A stretch of DNA of 51,316 bases from Altibacter sp. (GTDB taxonomy: Bacteria; Bacteroidota; Bacteroidia; Flavobacteriales; Flavobacteriaceae), in assembly GCA_002696485.1 (NCBI GenBank), contig NZTP01000057.1, forward strand, positions 1 to 51,316, read 5' to 3'. Shown here one piece after another: positions 42,747 to 51,316 of the stretch (the first letter of the stretch is position 1; each line of letters opens with the position of its first letter). Both the position numbers and the translations under genes were made by a program. The notes under the pieces are model-generated. The model made no database searches. It saw nothing but the letters and a program-made list of their open reading frames with translations, and was not told the DNA's origin.

Positions 42747-43814
42747 TTATAATGTATGTATGTTGTTTAGATCTTCGAACGCTTTTTCAAGACGTTTTTT
42801 AAATGTTAACTCTCCCTCGCGTAACCATTTGCGAGGATCGTAGTGCTTTTTGTTTGGAGCATCGGCACCATCTGGATTTCCAATTTGTGTTCTAAGATAC
42901 TCAATATTATTGACCATATAATCGCGAATCCCTTCATTGAACGCAAATTGAAGATCGGTATCTATATTCATCTTTACTACACCGTATCCAATCGCTTCAC
43001 GGATCTCTTCGAGCGTAGAACCACTTCCGCCGTGAAAAACAAAATCAATAGGATTGCGTCCCGTGTTGAATTTTTTCTGAACGAACTCTTGCGAGTTCTT
43101 AAGGATAACAGGAGTTAATTTCACATTACCGGGCTTATAGACACCGTGTACATTTCCGAAGGCAGCGGCAATGGTAAATTGATCGCTCACTTTCATAAGC
43201 TCCTCATAAGCATATGCTACTTCTTCCGGCTGGGTGTATAATTTTGAAGAATCTACATCACTGTTATCAACACCGTCTTCTTCACCTCCAGTAATGCCCA
43301 ATTCAATTTCCAAGGTCATCCCCATTTTGCTCATACGTTCCAGATAACGTTTGGAGATCTCTATATTTTCTTCGATAGGTTCTTCAGAAAGGTCTAGCAT
43401 GTGCGAACTGTAGAGGGAAACCCCGTTCTTTTTGTAAAACTCTTCTCCGGCACTTATTAGTCCGTCCACCCATGGAAGGAGATTCTTTGCGCAATGGTCT
43501 GTGTGAAGTATCACGGTAGCGCCGTATACCTTCGCTAGTTCATGGATGTGTTTTGCTCCGGCAATGCCGCCGGCGATCGCTGCTTTCTGTCCTTCATTCG
43601 ACAATCCCTTTCCGGCATTGAAATGTGCACCGCCATTGGAAAATTGAATGATCACCGGCGATCGTAAAGAAGCTGCTGTTTCCAATACAGTATTAATACT
43701 GTTGGAGCCTACTACATTAACTGCGGGTAAGGCGAATCCTTTTTCTTTTGCGTATGCATGTATTTTTTGAACGTCTCTTCCCGTGGCGACACCGGGCTGA
43801 ATGGAATGACTCAT
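42747..43814 (-). CDS. fbaA: Class II fructose-bisphosphate aldolase
   Basis: A 355-aa zinc-dependent aldolase of glycolysis and gluconeogenesis. Zinc and active-site motifs are '[20 protein letters not shown]', '[20 protein letters not shown]', '[18 protein letters not shown]', '[14 protein letters not shown]' and '[19 protein letters not shown]'. The length and the GGEEDG stretch fit class IIA. It lies just upstream of accD with a promoter element at 43835. Confidence 0.97.
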   Translation of the reverse strand: MSHSIQPGVATGRDVQKIHAYAKEKGFALPAVNVVGSNSINTVLETAASLRSPVIIQFSNGGAHFNAGKGLSNEGQKAAIAGGIAGAKHIHELAKVYGATVILHTDHCAKNLLPWVDGLISAGEEFYKKNGVSLYSSHMLDLSEEPIEENIEISKRYLERMSKMGMTLEIELGITGGEEDGVDNSDVDSSKLYTQPEEVAYAYEELMKVSDQFTIAAAFGNVHGVYKPGNVKLTPVILKNSQEFVQKKFNTGRNPIDFVFHGGSGSTLEEIREAIGYGVVKMNIDTDLQFAFNEGIRDYMVNNIEYLRTQIGNPDGADAPNKKHYDPRKWLREGELTFKKRLEKAFEDLNNIHTL

Positions 43815-43834
43815 GGTTGATTGAATTTGGTATG

Positions 43835-43842
43835 CAAAAATA
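43835..43842 (-). promoter_or_regulatory. -7 element for fbaA-accD
   Basis: The minus strand reads TATTTTTG, matching TAnnTTTG, 21 bases before the fbaA ATG. Confidence 0.45.
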
Positions 43843-43857
43843 ACAAAATTTAATCGT

Positions 43858-46440
43858 TTAGAAGGGATAGTTGATCCCTATATTGTAGACGGCATTGTTT
43901 AGATTATAATCCTTAAACCAGCGTTCTCCAACCGGACGAGCCGGGTCATGGGTCTTAAACCCAATATCGAATCGCAGTACGAAAAATCCAAAATCGTAGC
44001 GAATTCCAATACCCGAAGCGATAGCAATCTCTTTAAGGTCGGCAATTCCATTAAAGGTAGAAGCTTCATCTTCCACGTTATCGAATACATTCCAAATGTT
44101 TCCGGCATCCACAAAGAATGCGCCTTTAAAATCTCCCAGTATCGTAAACCTATATTCGGCATTGAGCGCGATCTTAAAGTTCGCTTCGTTGAAGTCTAAG
44201 ATACTTCCACTGCTTCCCGGTCCCAGATCATACGCGCGCCACCCACGATTGTCATTGGCACCCCCTGCAAAATAGCTGCGGGTAAAAGGAATGCTGTTGC
44301 TGTTGCCGTAGGGAATAGCGATTCCTCCAAAAGCCCGGATAGCAAAAATGTTATTATCGTTGAGTTCCCAATGTTTTATGTATTCGGCTTCTCCTTTCGC
44401 GTATTGTGAGAACACAACCCCCAATGCTTTATAATTACCATCTTCGTTCTTTTCAAACCCCGCTAGGCTCGAAATTCCCGCTAAGAGATTACCCGCTGCT
44501 TCTAGTTTCCAACGCAGTCGAGAAAAGTTATTGTCGAAGATGTTTTCCCTACTGTCACGTGTCCAAGTAAAATTTGAAGCGAAAATCAAATTGTTTTCGG
44601 TAAGACGAAATTGGCGTTCTGCGATACTAAGTACTTCCTGAAAATTTTCTTCGGAAGCCGCTGTATCCCCAAAAAGGACATCATTTATAAATTGACTGGT
44701 TTCATCGGGGATCTCAAGCATAGGATCGTTTGAAGGATTGTTGAAATCGTAGCCGATGTCTTGAGCGATCTCATTAAGCCGTTCATACGATGTGCGGTAT
44801 ACATTGAAATAATTTCCGGTATTCAGGTTTCTTACATATTGTACATTGACAAGATCTAATTTATTAGTTCTCACCTTAGAAGGTTTCCATCGATAGCTAA
44901 ACACCGAATTCAGGGTTTGTCGGTCCAATCCAATATTGCTTTGTGCATTAGCTCCCAGGCTTATGCTCGTGGAAGGTGACATGAATTTTGGAATCAACTT
45001 TTCGGTGCGAAGCGGGAACAGGATCCTGGGAAAGGTAAGTTTAGCATCGCCTCCCACTTCAGAAATATTAAAGAACCTACTGTCACTATCGGCAGCGTCC
45101 TTCGACGATCCTACACTTCCTCTTCCGGAAATCTCCAATATTTCGGCCCCTCTAAAGATATTCCGTATCAAAAACGTTGAGCTAAATCCAATCCCAAATT
45201 GTTGAATGGTGGATGTATACGCATCAAAATCCACCCCCAAGGTGTACTTCTTTTGCGGTGTGAGGAGGATGGTAGCGATCAAACCGGTTCCGGTGGTATC
45301 TGCCGGATCTTCTTGATATGAAATATTCGGATACTTAAAGATACGAAGGTCGCTAATCTGATTGTAGGTAAGGGTGCGGTCAATGTCCTTAAAGATCTTA
45401 TTGGGTGTGATTGATATTGCGTCTGTAATGGCCTTTGGCCGAAATTTTAATTCGTCGTAACTAAACAGTTTATAACCGTTATACGAGACGGTGTCTGTTA
45501 TCGACTCGTTTCTATTGGCAAAGGTATAATCGGTGACGATACGCACCTCATTGATGGTGTGAACTTTGAAAGGCTCGGTACGGATACTGTCTCCTTCGTC
45601 AATTTTACGATCTGGAATGATATACGTAATGTTGGCTTTGTGTCCTGTATTTACCGTATCGGCTTCAAATCCTACATAATCTTGATCAAAATAATAAAGT
45701 CCGCTGTTTCGAAATTGAATGGTCAATCGATCGCGTTCATTTACGAAGTCGTTCGCCGAATATTGCTTTCCTTGCACTATAAAGGTATTTTGTCTCGTGG
45801 CTTTAAAGAGCGAATCTACAATAGGTGAACTTATCTTCTTTGTGATACTATCAACAAAATAGGGCTGTTGTCTGTCTACAAAATATGTTACAGCGGCTCT
45901 TTTTTCTTTCTTTTCATTTGGGATAATGGAATAATCGGCTTTCGTATTAAAATAACCATAACTGGCATAATATCGTTTTAATCGATCTACGGATTTTTTA
46001 ATCTTCGCTTCTTCGATCACAACTGGGGGATCACCCGATTTTTCAAGCCATTTGTTAAATCCCACATAGCTGTTCCCTATTTCTTCTACTTGCTTAGCAG
46101 AAAGAAATCGCACCAGCCGTTCTTCTCGCTTAGGATTTCTATGGAGCCACTTCTGGAAGGTAGAATCTGGTTTCGGATCGGCGAGATTGTATATGAAGAT
46201 GCCTATGGGCACCCCAAGCACTCGTGAGTTTGGCCGTTGAGAAAGTTGACTGTAGACTCTTGTATCCTTGATCTCCACACTATCTACCACAATAGTGTTC
46301 TCGGTTAAGAGGTAGCTATCCTCATCGACCCTTTTCACAGCATTACAAGAGAAAAGCAGTATCGTAACTCCTAAAAAAAATGATATTTTTGTGAGGCGTA
46401 GGGTCAATCGTTCGGGTTTACTTACATTTAACGGTACCAA
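43858..46440 (-). CDS. tamL: TamL-type Omp85 lipoprotein (BamA/TamA family)
   Basis: An 860-aa outer-membrane protein. The signal ends in a lipobox ('LGVTILLFSC', Cys32), unlike BamA and TamA, which are not acylated; this is the trait of TamL in Bacteroidota. Residues ~35-430 are POTRA-like repeats ('VDRLKRYYASYGYFNTKADY', 'LTIQFRNSGLYYFDQDYVGF'). The C-terminal ~430 form the Omp85 barrel with the signature 'GGANDNRGWRAYDLGPG' and an end at 'YNIGINYPF'. It may start at ATG 46440 or at a TTG 33 bases later. A role in outer-membrane protein or surface-lipoprotein assembly with a TamB partner elsewhere is inferred. It is divergent from the RNA methyltransferase. Confidence 0.88.
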   Translation of the reverse strand: MVPLNVSKPERLTLRLTKISFFLGVTILLFSCNAVKRVDEDSYLLTENTIVVDSVEIKDTRVYSQLSQRPNSRVLGVPIGIFIYNLADPKPDSTFQKWLHRNPKREERLVRFLSAKQVEEIGNSYVGFNKWLEKSGDPPVVIEEAKIKKSVDRLKRYYASYGYFNTKADYSIIPNEKKEKRAAVTYFVDRQQPYFVDSITKKISSPIVDSLFKATRQNTFIVQGKQYSANDFVNERDRLTIQFRNSGLYYFDQDYVGFEADTVNTGHKANITYIIPDRKIDEGDSIRTEPFKVHTINEVRIVTDYTFANRNESITDTVSYNGYKLFSYDELKFRPKAITDAISITPNKIFKDIDRTLTYNQISDLRIFKYPNISYQEDPADTTGTGLIATILLTPQKKYTLGVDFDAYTSTIQQFGIGFSSTFLIRNIFRGAEILEISGRGSVGSSKDAADSDSRFFNISEVGGDAKLTFPRILFPLRTEKLIPKFMSPSTSISLGANAQSNIGLDRQTLNSVFSYRWKPSKVRTNKLDLVNVQYVRNLNTGNYFNVYRTSYERLNEIAQDIGYDFNNPSNDPMLEIPDETSQFINDVLFGDTAASEENFQEVLSIAERQFRLTENNLIFASNFTWTRDSRENIFDNNFSRLRWKLEAAGNLLAGISSLAGFEKNEDGNYKALGVVFSQYAKGEAEYIKHWELNDNNIFAIRAFGGIAIPYGNSNSIPFTRSYFAGGANDNRGWRAYDLGPGSSGSILDFNEANFKIALNAEYRFTILGDFKGAFFVDAGNIWNVFDNVEDEASTFNGIADLKEIAIASGIGIRYDFGFFVLRFDIGFKTHDPARPVGERWFKDYNLNNAVYNIGINYPF

Positions 46441-46522
46441 CTATCTGGTCCAACAAAAGTTGCATGAAAACTTACTGTAAAAGTACACATTTGTTGGAGT
46501 GCATTTCAAAAATAGGATAATT

Positions 46523-47251
46523 TTGATAAGTAAAAGTCAAATAAAATTAATAACGAGTCTAGGCCAAAAAAAGTACCGTGATAAAACAGGACTTTTTGTG
46601 GCGGAGGGACCCAAAGTAATTTTAGAATTGCTGAAGGCGGGTTTCAAGCTTCATATGCTTTTTTCTTCGGAAGTTATTACCGAGCCTTCAGATAACCATT
46701 ATCACATTTCTGAAGCAGACCTTAAAAAAATCAGCTTTTTGAGTACAGCGAATACTGCCCTTGCCATCTTTGCGATCCCAGCCGAAGTTCCTCTTAAGGA
46801 AAGCGGATGGATTCTTGTCTTGGATGCGGTGCGGGACCCTGGAAATCTGGGTACGCTTATCCGTCTCTGCGATTGGTTTGGCATCCAACAATTGGTTTGC
46901 TCTAAAGACACGACCGATTGCTATAACCCGAAGGTGGTGCAGGCCACTATGGGATCCATTTCCCGAGTAGCTGTACATTATGTAGCGTTAACCAGTTATC
47001 TTCAAAATACAACACTTCCTGTAATTGGAGCCTGTATGGAAGGGACGAATGCGTATCAAAAAACATGGTCCAAGGAAGGTATTTTGGTGTTGGGGAACGA
47101 AGCAAATGGAATCTCGGATCCAATAATGAAATTGCTTCAGGAAAGGGTCACTATTCCGCAATTTGGCGTAAAACAAGAAACGGAAAGCCTTAATGTGGCT
47201 ACCGCAGGAGCAATTTTATTAAGTGAGGTGAGACGGTCTACTGAAATGTAA
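46523..47251 (+). CDS. SpoU/TrmH-family RNA 2'-O-methyltransferase
   Basis: About 242 aa. The N-terminal substrate-binding part has 'LITSLGQKKYRDKTGLFVAE' and 'GPKVILELLK'. The knotted SPOUT domain has motif 1 'DAVRDPGNLGTLIRL', motif 2 'ILVLGNEANGIS' and motif 3 'QETESLNVATAGAILLSEV'. I prefer the TTG at 46523 (MISKSQIKLITSL), which matches family starts; a GTG at 46499 is the longest option. A TAATTTTG overlaps the chosen start, so the transcript or start could differ. It probably methylates rRNA or tRNA ribose; the site is unknown. It converges with porT, 14 bases overlapping at the ends. Confidence 0.9.
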   Translation: MISKSQIKLITSLGQKKYRDKTGLFVAEGPKVILELLKAGFKLHMLFSSEVITEPSDNHYHISEADLKKISFLSTANTALAIFAIPAEVPLKESGWILVLDAVRDPGNLGTLIRLCDWFGIQQLVCSKDTTDCYNPKVVQATMGSISRVAVHYVALTSYLQNTTLPVIGACMEGTNAYQKTWSKEGILVLGNEANGISDPIMKLLQERVTIPQFGVKQETESLNVATAGAILLSEVRRSTEM

Positions 47252-47945
47252 AGTTCACGAAAATTCCTCTGGATGCCATCTTGTCGATATTCCCGGTCCA
47301 AGGACTGTTAGGGTCGTTATCGCGTACCAGCTCATCACTCAACGCAAAAACGCCGCGAATGGAAGGTGTAAACTTAAAGTAGTAAAGATAAAAATCAATG
47401 CCAAACCCTAGCTCATAGTAGCTGGTGGTATTGGTCATTCGAAATTGGCCGCTGCGGTTATCTTCAGGATTGTTCTCGTTGCTGGACAAATTAAATGAAG
47501 TGGAGACACCTCCTACAATAAACGGCTTAAAATTATTGAGTCGCTTGGTTGAAAGTTTCACAAGAAGCGGTACGTGGATATACGTGGATTTAGCCTCCCG
47601 AAGTTGGTCACGTTCTTCCGCAAATCCCGGAAATAGTAGATTGCGTTGGGTATAGTAGAGTCCAGGTTCAAGGCGAAGGTTGATGTATTTATTGATACGC
47701 ATATCACCTATAAGCCCCACATTGAAGCCCGCCTGCCCTTCTACCAGCACCTCAGTATTTTGATCTCCGAGATCGTCAATATAATCAAACTTAAAATCGT
47801 AACTGTTGAATCCTAAAAAATATCCCCAACTCAAAAAGCGATTATCGAAGGTTTCAAGATTCGCCAGCCGTTCTTTGGTGAACAATTGAGCCTGAGCCGC
47901 TTGAACGCCTACTAAAAATGTGACGATAAAAAGAATTTTTTTCAT
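47238..47945 (-). CDS. porT: Type IX secretion / gliding protein PorT (SprT)
   Basis: A 235-aa outer-membrane beta-barrel with a signal peptide (MKKILFIVTFLVGVQAAQA, cut before QLFTKE). Recognised by 'LETFDNRFLSWGYFLGFNSY', 'GFNVGLIGDMRINKYINLRL', 'EPGLYYTQRNL' and the ending 'SRGIFVNFTFQ'. PorT/SprT is required for type IX secretion in Porphyromonas and gliding flavobacteria. It stands two bases after ubiE on the same strand, the arrangement I recall for flavobacteria. Its 3' end overlaps the convergent methyltransferase by 14 bases. Confidence 0.85.
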   Translation of the reverse strand: MKKILFIVTFLVGVQAAQAQLFTKERLANLETFDNRFLSWGYFLGFNSYDFKFDYIDDLGDQNTEVLVEGQAGFNVGLIGDMRINKYINLRLEPGLYYTQRNLLFPGFAEERDQLREAKSTYIHVPLLVKLSTKRLNNFKPFIVGGVSTSFNLSSNENNPEDNRSGQFRMTNTTSYYELGFGIDFYLYYFKFTPSIRGVFALSDELVRDNDPNSPWTGNIDKMASRGIFVNFTFQ

Positions 47946-47947
47946 AC

Positions 47948-48679
47948 TTATTTTGTGGCTTTATAAATTGTGGCCACCCCAAAGGTTTGCGGTTTATTTT
48001 CCACTTCTATAAACCCGATTTTCTTTAAAATATTGTTGAGGGTTTCGCCGTACGGGAAAACCGAAGCGCTTTCACTTAGGTACTTGTAGGCAACTTTATC
48101 TTTAGAGAATATCCTGCCAATAAAAGGAAGTAATCTTCGACTGTAGAAATAGTACCCTTGTTTGAACGGAAATTTGGTAGGGACGGAAGTTTCCAAAATA
48201 ACAAAAAGTCCTTGAGGCTCTAGCACTCGGTATATTTCCGAAAGTCCCTGCTCAAGATCTTCAAAATTTCGAATGCCAAAAGACACCGTGATCGCTTCAA
48301 AAGAATTGTTTTCAAAGGGAAGTTTTTCAGAATCTCCTTTAATGAATTCGATTCGCTCTGAAAACGATTTGCCTTTTATTTTTTTTCGTGCCACTCCCAA
48401 CATGCCTTCAGAAAGATCTAATCCCACAATACGAGGAATGCCTGTCTTCTCTGCAAATTGAATGGCCAGATCGCCTGTTCCGGTGGCAATGTCCAACACA
48501 TTCTTTGGATGTCTCTTAGCCACCATTTTAATGATCTTTTTACGCCAAGAAGTATCAGTTCCCAAAGAGATCACACGGTTTAATCCATCGTAATTCCCGG
48601 AAATCGTGTCGAACATTTGCTCGACCTGCTCTTTCTTGTTGAGCGATGACTCTTTATACGGCGTTATTTTTTTACTCAT
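47948..48679 (-). CDS. ubiE: Demethylmenaquinone methyltransferase UbiE/MenG
   Basis: A 243-aa SAM methyltransferase for the last step of menaquinone synthesis. Motifs are 'VEQMFDTISGNYDGLNRVIS', SAM motif I 'VLDIATGTGDLAI', 'IEFIKGDSEKLPFENNSFEA', 'TVSFGIRNFEDLEQGLSEIY' and 'RVLEPQGLFVILETS'. I start at ATG 48679 (MSKKITPYK) rather than 48715, whose 12-residue extension is not family-like. It is upstream of porT with a two-base gap. It shares a pathway with the polyprenyl synthase at 669. Confidence 0.96.
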   Translation of the reverse strand: MSKKITPYKESSLNKKEQVEQMFDTISGNYDGLNRVISLGTDTSWRKKIIKMVAKRHPKNVLDIATGTGDLAIQFAEKTGIPRIVGLDLSEGMLGVARKKIKGKSFSERIEFIKGDSEKLPFENNSFEAITVSFGIRNFEDLEQGLSEIYRVLEPQGLFVILETSVPTKFPFKQGYYFYSRRLLPFIGRIFSKDKVAYKYLSESASVFPYGETLNNILKKIGFIEVENKPQTFGVATIYKATK

Positions 48680-48823
48680 TGTATTTTTTGTTTGCTCTTT
48701 TTTAAGGATGTGCACGATCGAAGTGCAAACAAGGCTGCAAAGCTACTACTTTTTTACTATTTCAACGAGAAACCTGTCACAAGAGAAATGTATTCCCAAT
48801 CTCAGGATTCGACTAAAATTCAA

Positions 48824-48831
48824 TACCTTTG
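48824..48831 (+). promoter_or_regulatory. -7 element for trkAH
   Basis: TACCTTTG matches TAnnTTTG, 23 bases upstream of the trkA ATG, implying a short leader. Confidence 0.55.
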
Positions 48832-48854
48832 CAGGACTCATTGCGCAATAGAAT

Positions 48855-50204
48855 ATGAAGATAATAATAGCCGGTGCCGGCGAGGTTGGATTCCATCTAG
48901 CAAAACTTCTCTCCTTCGAATCCCAGGACATCACCCTCATAGATACCAATAGAGAATCGTTGGCCTATGCCGATACTCATTTGGATATTCGGGTGGTGCG
49001 TGGAGACGCTACATCTATTTCAGTTTTAAAGGACTCTAAAGTGGACAATACCGATCTTGTTATCGCAGTCACATCTAGTGAGACAACTAATATTACGGTT
49101 TGCGTGCTCTCCAAACAATTAGGTGCAAAACGTACCATCGCGCGTATTTCAAATACCGAATTTATTGACAATAAAGACGAAGTTGGGTTCACGAAATTTG
49201 GTATCGACGAACTCATTTCGCCAGAATCTCTGGCAGCAAATGAAATAGAGCTGTTACTTAACCAAAGCGCATTCAACGATACGTACCAATTTGAAGAAGG
49301 TGCCTTGACCATGATAGGTCTTTCCTTATCGCGTACTGCGGTTTTTGTAGGTAAAACTGTGAAAGAAGTAGGTCAGTTATATCCGGAATTGAAGTATGTG
49401 CCCATTGCGATACAACGCTATGGAACTCAGTATACATTGATTCCGAGAGGAGACACTCAATTTAAAGAGGGCGATCAAGTATACTTTATCACCACAGAAG
49501 CAGGTGTTGAACACATTTATAAGCTTACGGGCAAAGTTCGTCAAGAAATAAAGAATGTGATGATCTTGGGAGGAAGTAATATTGGACGGAAAACGGCACG
49601 TGATCTTTGCAAGAGCAGCTTTAATGTGAAGCTTATTGAGAATGATAAGAATAAGGCGTTTGAGATCGCAGATGATATCCCCAGTTGCTTAGTGATCAAC
49701 GGTGACGGAAGAAACGTAGAACTGCTTCAGGAAGAATCCATACAAGAAATGGATGCTTTTATCTCGGTGACCGGAAACAGTGAAACGAATATCATGTCTT
49801 GTTTGGTGGCCAAATCCAAAGGTGTAAAAAAGGCCATTGCATTGGTTGAGAACATGGATTACTTCCAACTTTCTCATTCGATTGGGATTGATACGTTGAT
49901 CAATAAGAAATTACTGGCAGCAAACAATATTTTCAGGTATGTTCGAAAAGGGGAGGTGGTTGCCATGACCAAACTTAACAATATGAATGCCGAACTTTTA
50001 GAATTCATAGTTTCTCCAACATCCAAGGTTTGCAATATGATCATTAAAGAGATCGATTTTCCGCGTTCTGCGGTCATTGGCGGTGTAGTGCGCAATGGAG
50101 AAGGGATCATTGCTTTGGGTGATTTTAAGATTGCCAGCGGGGACCGTATCGTGGTCTGTTGTTTGCCGCAATCTATTACGAAAGTGGAAAAATTGTTCGT
50201 ATAA
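48855..50204 (+). CDS. trkA: Trk potassium uptake regulatory subunit TrkA
   Basis: A 449-aa peripheral membrane protein that gates TrkH by NAD(H)/ATP binding. It has two tandem RCK units: Rossmann 1 with 'IIAGAGEVGFHLAKLL' (GAGEVG at 7-12), its TrkA-C part, then Rossmann 2 with 'VMILGGSNIGRKTARDLC' (about 230) and a second TrkA-C part ending 'RIVVCCLPQSITKVEKLFV'. The two-unit length is the standard TrkA form. The stop overlaps the trkH ATG by one base. Confidence 0.96.
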   Translation: MKIIIAGAGEVGFHLAKLLSFESQDITLIDTNRESLAYADTHLDIRVVRGDATSISVLKDSKVDNTDLVIAVTSSETTNITVCVLSKQLGAKRTIARISNTEFIDNKDEVGFTKFGIDELISPESLAANEIELLLNQSAFNDTYQFEEGALTMIGLSLSRTAVFVGKTVKEVGQLYPELKYVPIAIQRYGTQYTLIPRGDTQFKEGDQVYFITTEAGVEHIYKLTGKVRQEIKNVMILGGSNIGRKTARDLCKSSFNVKLIENDKNKAFEIADDIPSCLVINGDGRNVELLQEESIQEMDAFISVTGNSETNIMSCLVAKSKGVKKAIALVENMDYFQLSHSIGIDTLINKKLLAANNIFRYVRKGEVVAMTKLNNMNAELLEFIVSPTSKVCNMIIKEIDFPRSAVIGGVVRNGEGIIALGDFKIASGDRIVVCCLPQSITKVEKLFV

Positions 50205-51316
50205 TGCGTGCTATATCCACCATCAATTTTAAGATCATATCTCACTTAATGGGTTTACTCCTTGGGGTGAACGGAGGCTTTATGCTGCTAGCATCACTTG
50301 TGAGCTTCTATTACAAAGATGGAGTTACACAAGAAATATTGATGGCCGGAGCAGTGACCGTTGCTGTTGGAGCGCTGGTCATGTTCTTTACGCGTAACCA
50401 TCGTAAAGAAATACAGAAAAGAGAGGGGTATATTATAGTAACCTTAGGTTGGATTTTTATGTCGCTGGCGGGAACTTTGCCTTACCTTTTTACAGGAGCC
50501 ATACCTAATTTTACCAATGCCTTCTTCGAAACCATGAGCGGGTATACTACTACCGGAGCTTCCATATTAAGTGACATTGAAAGTATCCCGAATGGGGTCT
50601 TGTTCTGGCGTAGTATCACCCACTGGATAGGAGGAATGGGGATCATTGTTCTTGCGATTGCCATCTTACCATTATTGGGTATAGGAGGAATGCAACTTTT
50701 TGCCGCAGAAGCACCGGGCCCGGGAGGAGATAAACTACATCCACGTATTACCGACACCGCCAAACGATTGTGGCTTATTTATGTTGGGTATACCATTGCT
50801 GAAACCATTTTGCTTCGCCTTGCGGGCATGAGTTTTTTCGATGCGATTAATCACTCGCTAAGTACACTTAGTACCGGAGGATTTTCTACCAAGAATGTCA
50901 GTGTTGCCTATTGGAACGATCAACCGATTATCCAATACATCATCATGGTGTTTATGTTCTTGGCGGGAACAAATTTTGTGCTCAGTTATTTTGCTTTTAA
51001 GACCAAGTTCAGCAAGGTATTTAGAGACGAAGAATTTAAATTATACACGTATGCGATACTTCTTTTTACTGGTATTGCGGCATTGGTCATCTATTTTCAA
51101 GCCGATGTGAGTGATTCGAGTATTGCACATCCCATGGTGTGGGGTGCCTTTGAGAGTGCGGTGCGACATGGATTGTTTCAAGTGCTGGCAATTGTCACCA
51201 CCACAGGTTTTGTTACTGCCGACTATACCTTATGGACACCATTCTTAACCATCTTTTTCTTTGGGTTGATGTTCTTGGGGGGCTCTTCAGGATCAACGGC
51301 AGGAGGAATTAAAATC
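50204..51316 (+). CDS. trkH: Trk potassium channel subunit TrkH (3' end outside window)
   Basis: The frame opens at the ATG at 50204, overlapping the trkA stop, and runs 371 codons to the window edge with no stop. It is a polytopic K+ channel of the TrkH/KtrB superfamily. Three complete filter-region repeats are visible ('MSGYTTTGASILSDIE', 'LSTLSTGGFSTKNVSV', 'IVTTTGFVTADYTLW'), and the fourth begins at the edge after 'FLGGSSGSTAGGIKI'. 'SITHWIGGMGIIVLAIAILP' is a family signature. Truncated only by the window. Confidence 0.95.
   Translation, partial: MRAISTINFKIISHLMGLLLGVNGGFMLLASLVSFYYKDGVTQEILMAGAVTVAVGALVMFFTRNHRKEIQKREGYIIVTLGWIFMSLAGTLPYLFTGAIPNFTNAFFETMSGYTTTGASILSDIESIPNGVLFWRSITHWIGGMGIIVLAIAILPLLGIGGMQLFAAEAPGPGGDKLHPRITDTAKRLWLIYVGYTIAETILLRLAGMSFFDAINHSLSTLSTGGFSTKNVSVAYWNDQPIIQYIIMVFMFLAGTNFVLSYFAFKTKFSKVFRDEEFKLYTYAILLFTGIAALVIYFQADVSDSSIAHPMVWGAFESAVRHGLFQVLAIVTTTGFVTADYTLWTPFLTIFFFGLMFLGGSSGSTAGGIKI

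Overview
The window looks like chromosomal core DNA of a marine-type member of the Flavobacteriaceae (Bacteroidota). Supporting signs are gldB/gldC gliding genes, a PorT-like type IX secretion protein, a protein with a C-terminal type IX sorting domain, a TamL-type lipoprotein Omp85, a short primary sigma factor without region 1.1, TAnnTTTG promoter elements, and the typical flavobacterial order of the division and cell-wall (dcw) cluster. No rRNA, insertion sequence, prophage or CRISPR array is visible. Only one tRNA, tRNA-Arg(TCG), is present.

Layout. 1-4215: 3' part of a secreted adhesin-like protein (minus), then a long-chain polyprenyl diphosphate synthase and an ECF sigma operon (sigma factor, single-pass membrane protein, outer-membrane protein) behind an ECF-type promoter. 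4323-6918: dnaG converging with an atypical response regulator. 7075-10776: nadE divergent from gldB-gldC, then engB and an alpha/beta hydrolase. 10906-26570: the complete dcw operon mraZ-rsmH-ftsL-ftsI-murE-mraY-murD-ftsW-murG-murC-ftsQ-ftsA-ftsZ, headed by MraZ-type operator repeats and closed by a terminator after ftsZ. murF, murB and ddl are not in it. 26635-27745: yqeY, tRNA-Arg and a 580-bp non-coding stretch with a 99-bp tandem repeat. 27746-33491: two AraC regulators (one membrane-anchored), a Tudor/KOW-like small protein, a Bax-inhibitor-type membrane protein, an MtfA-like metallopeptidase and a type IX secreted propeller. 33562-36088: rpe, two BLUF photoreceptor genes and the primary sigma gene. 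36211-38040: a GC-rich intergenic element, an HTH regulator and a divergent outer-membrane protein. 38093-40795: pnp and rpsO. 40972-43814: a lipoprotein gene, accD and fbaA. 43858-48679: tamL, an SpoU-type RNA methyltransferase, porT and ubiE/menG. 48855-51316: trkA and a truncated trkH.

How the genes connect. Cell-wall precursor synthesis and division are one tightly coupled operon with many 1-14 base overlaps and several GTG starts. The polyprenyl synthase and UbiE/MenG both serve menaquinone. GldB, GldC, PorT and the sorting-domain protein belong to gliding and type IX secretion. The most unusual points are these: DnaG and AccD have both lost all four zinc ligands of their zinc ribbons; the response regulator carries Glu instead of the phospho-accepting Asp; two tandem BLUF proteins share the same Trp-to-Tyr and Met-to-Ser replacements and sit between rpoD and rpe, the second being translationally coupled to rpe; and well-formed MraZ and ECF-sigma operator/promoter motifs are present. 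I see no clearly new multi-gene defence or metabolic system. The BLUF pair and the zinc-ligand losses are the best candidates for follow-up.
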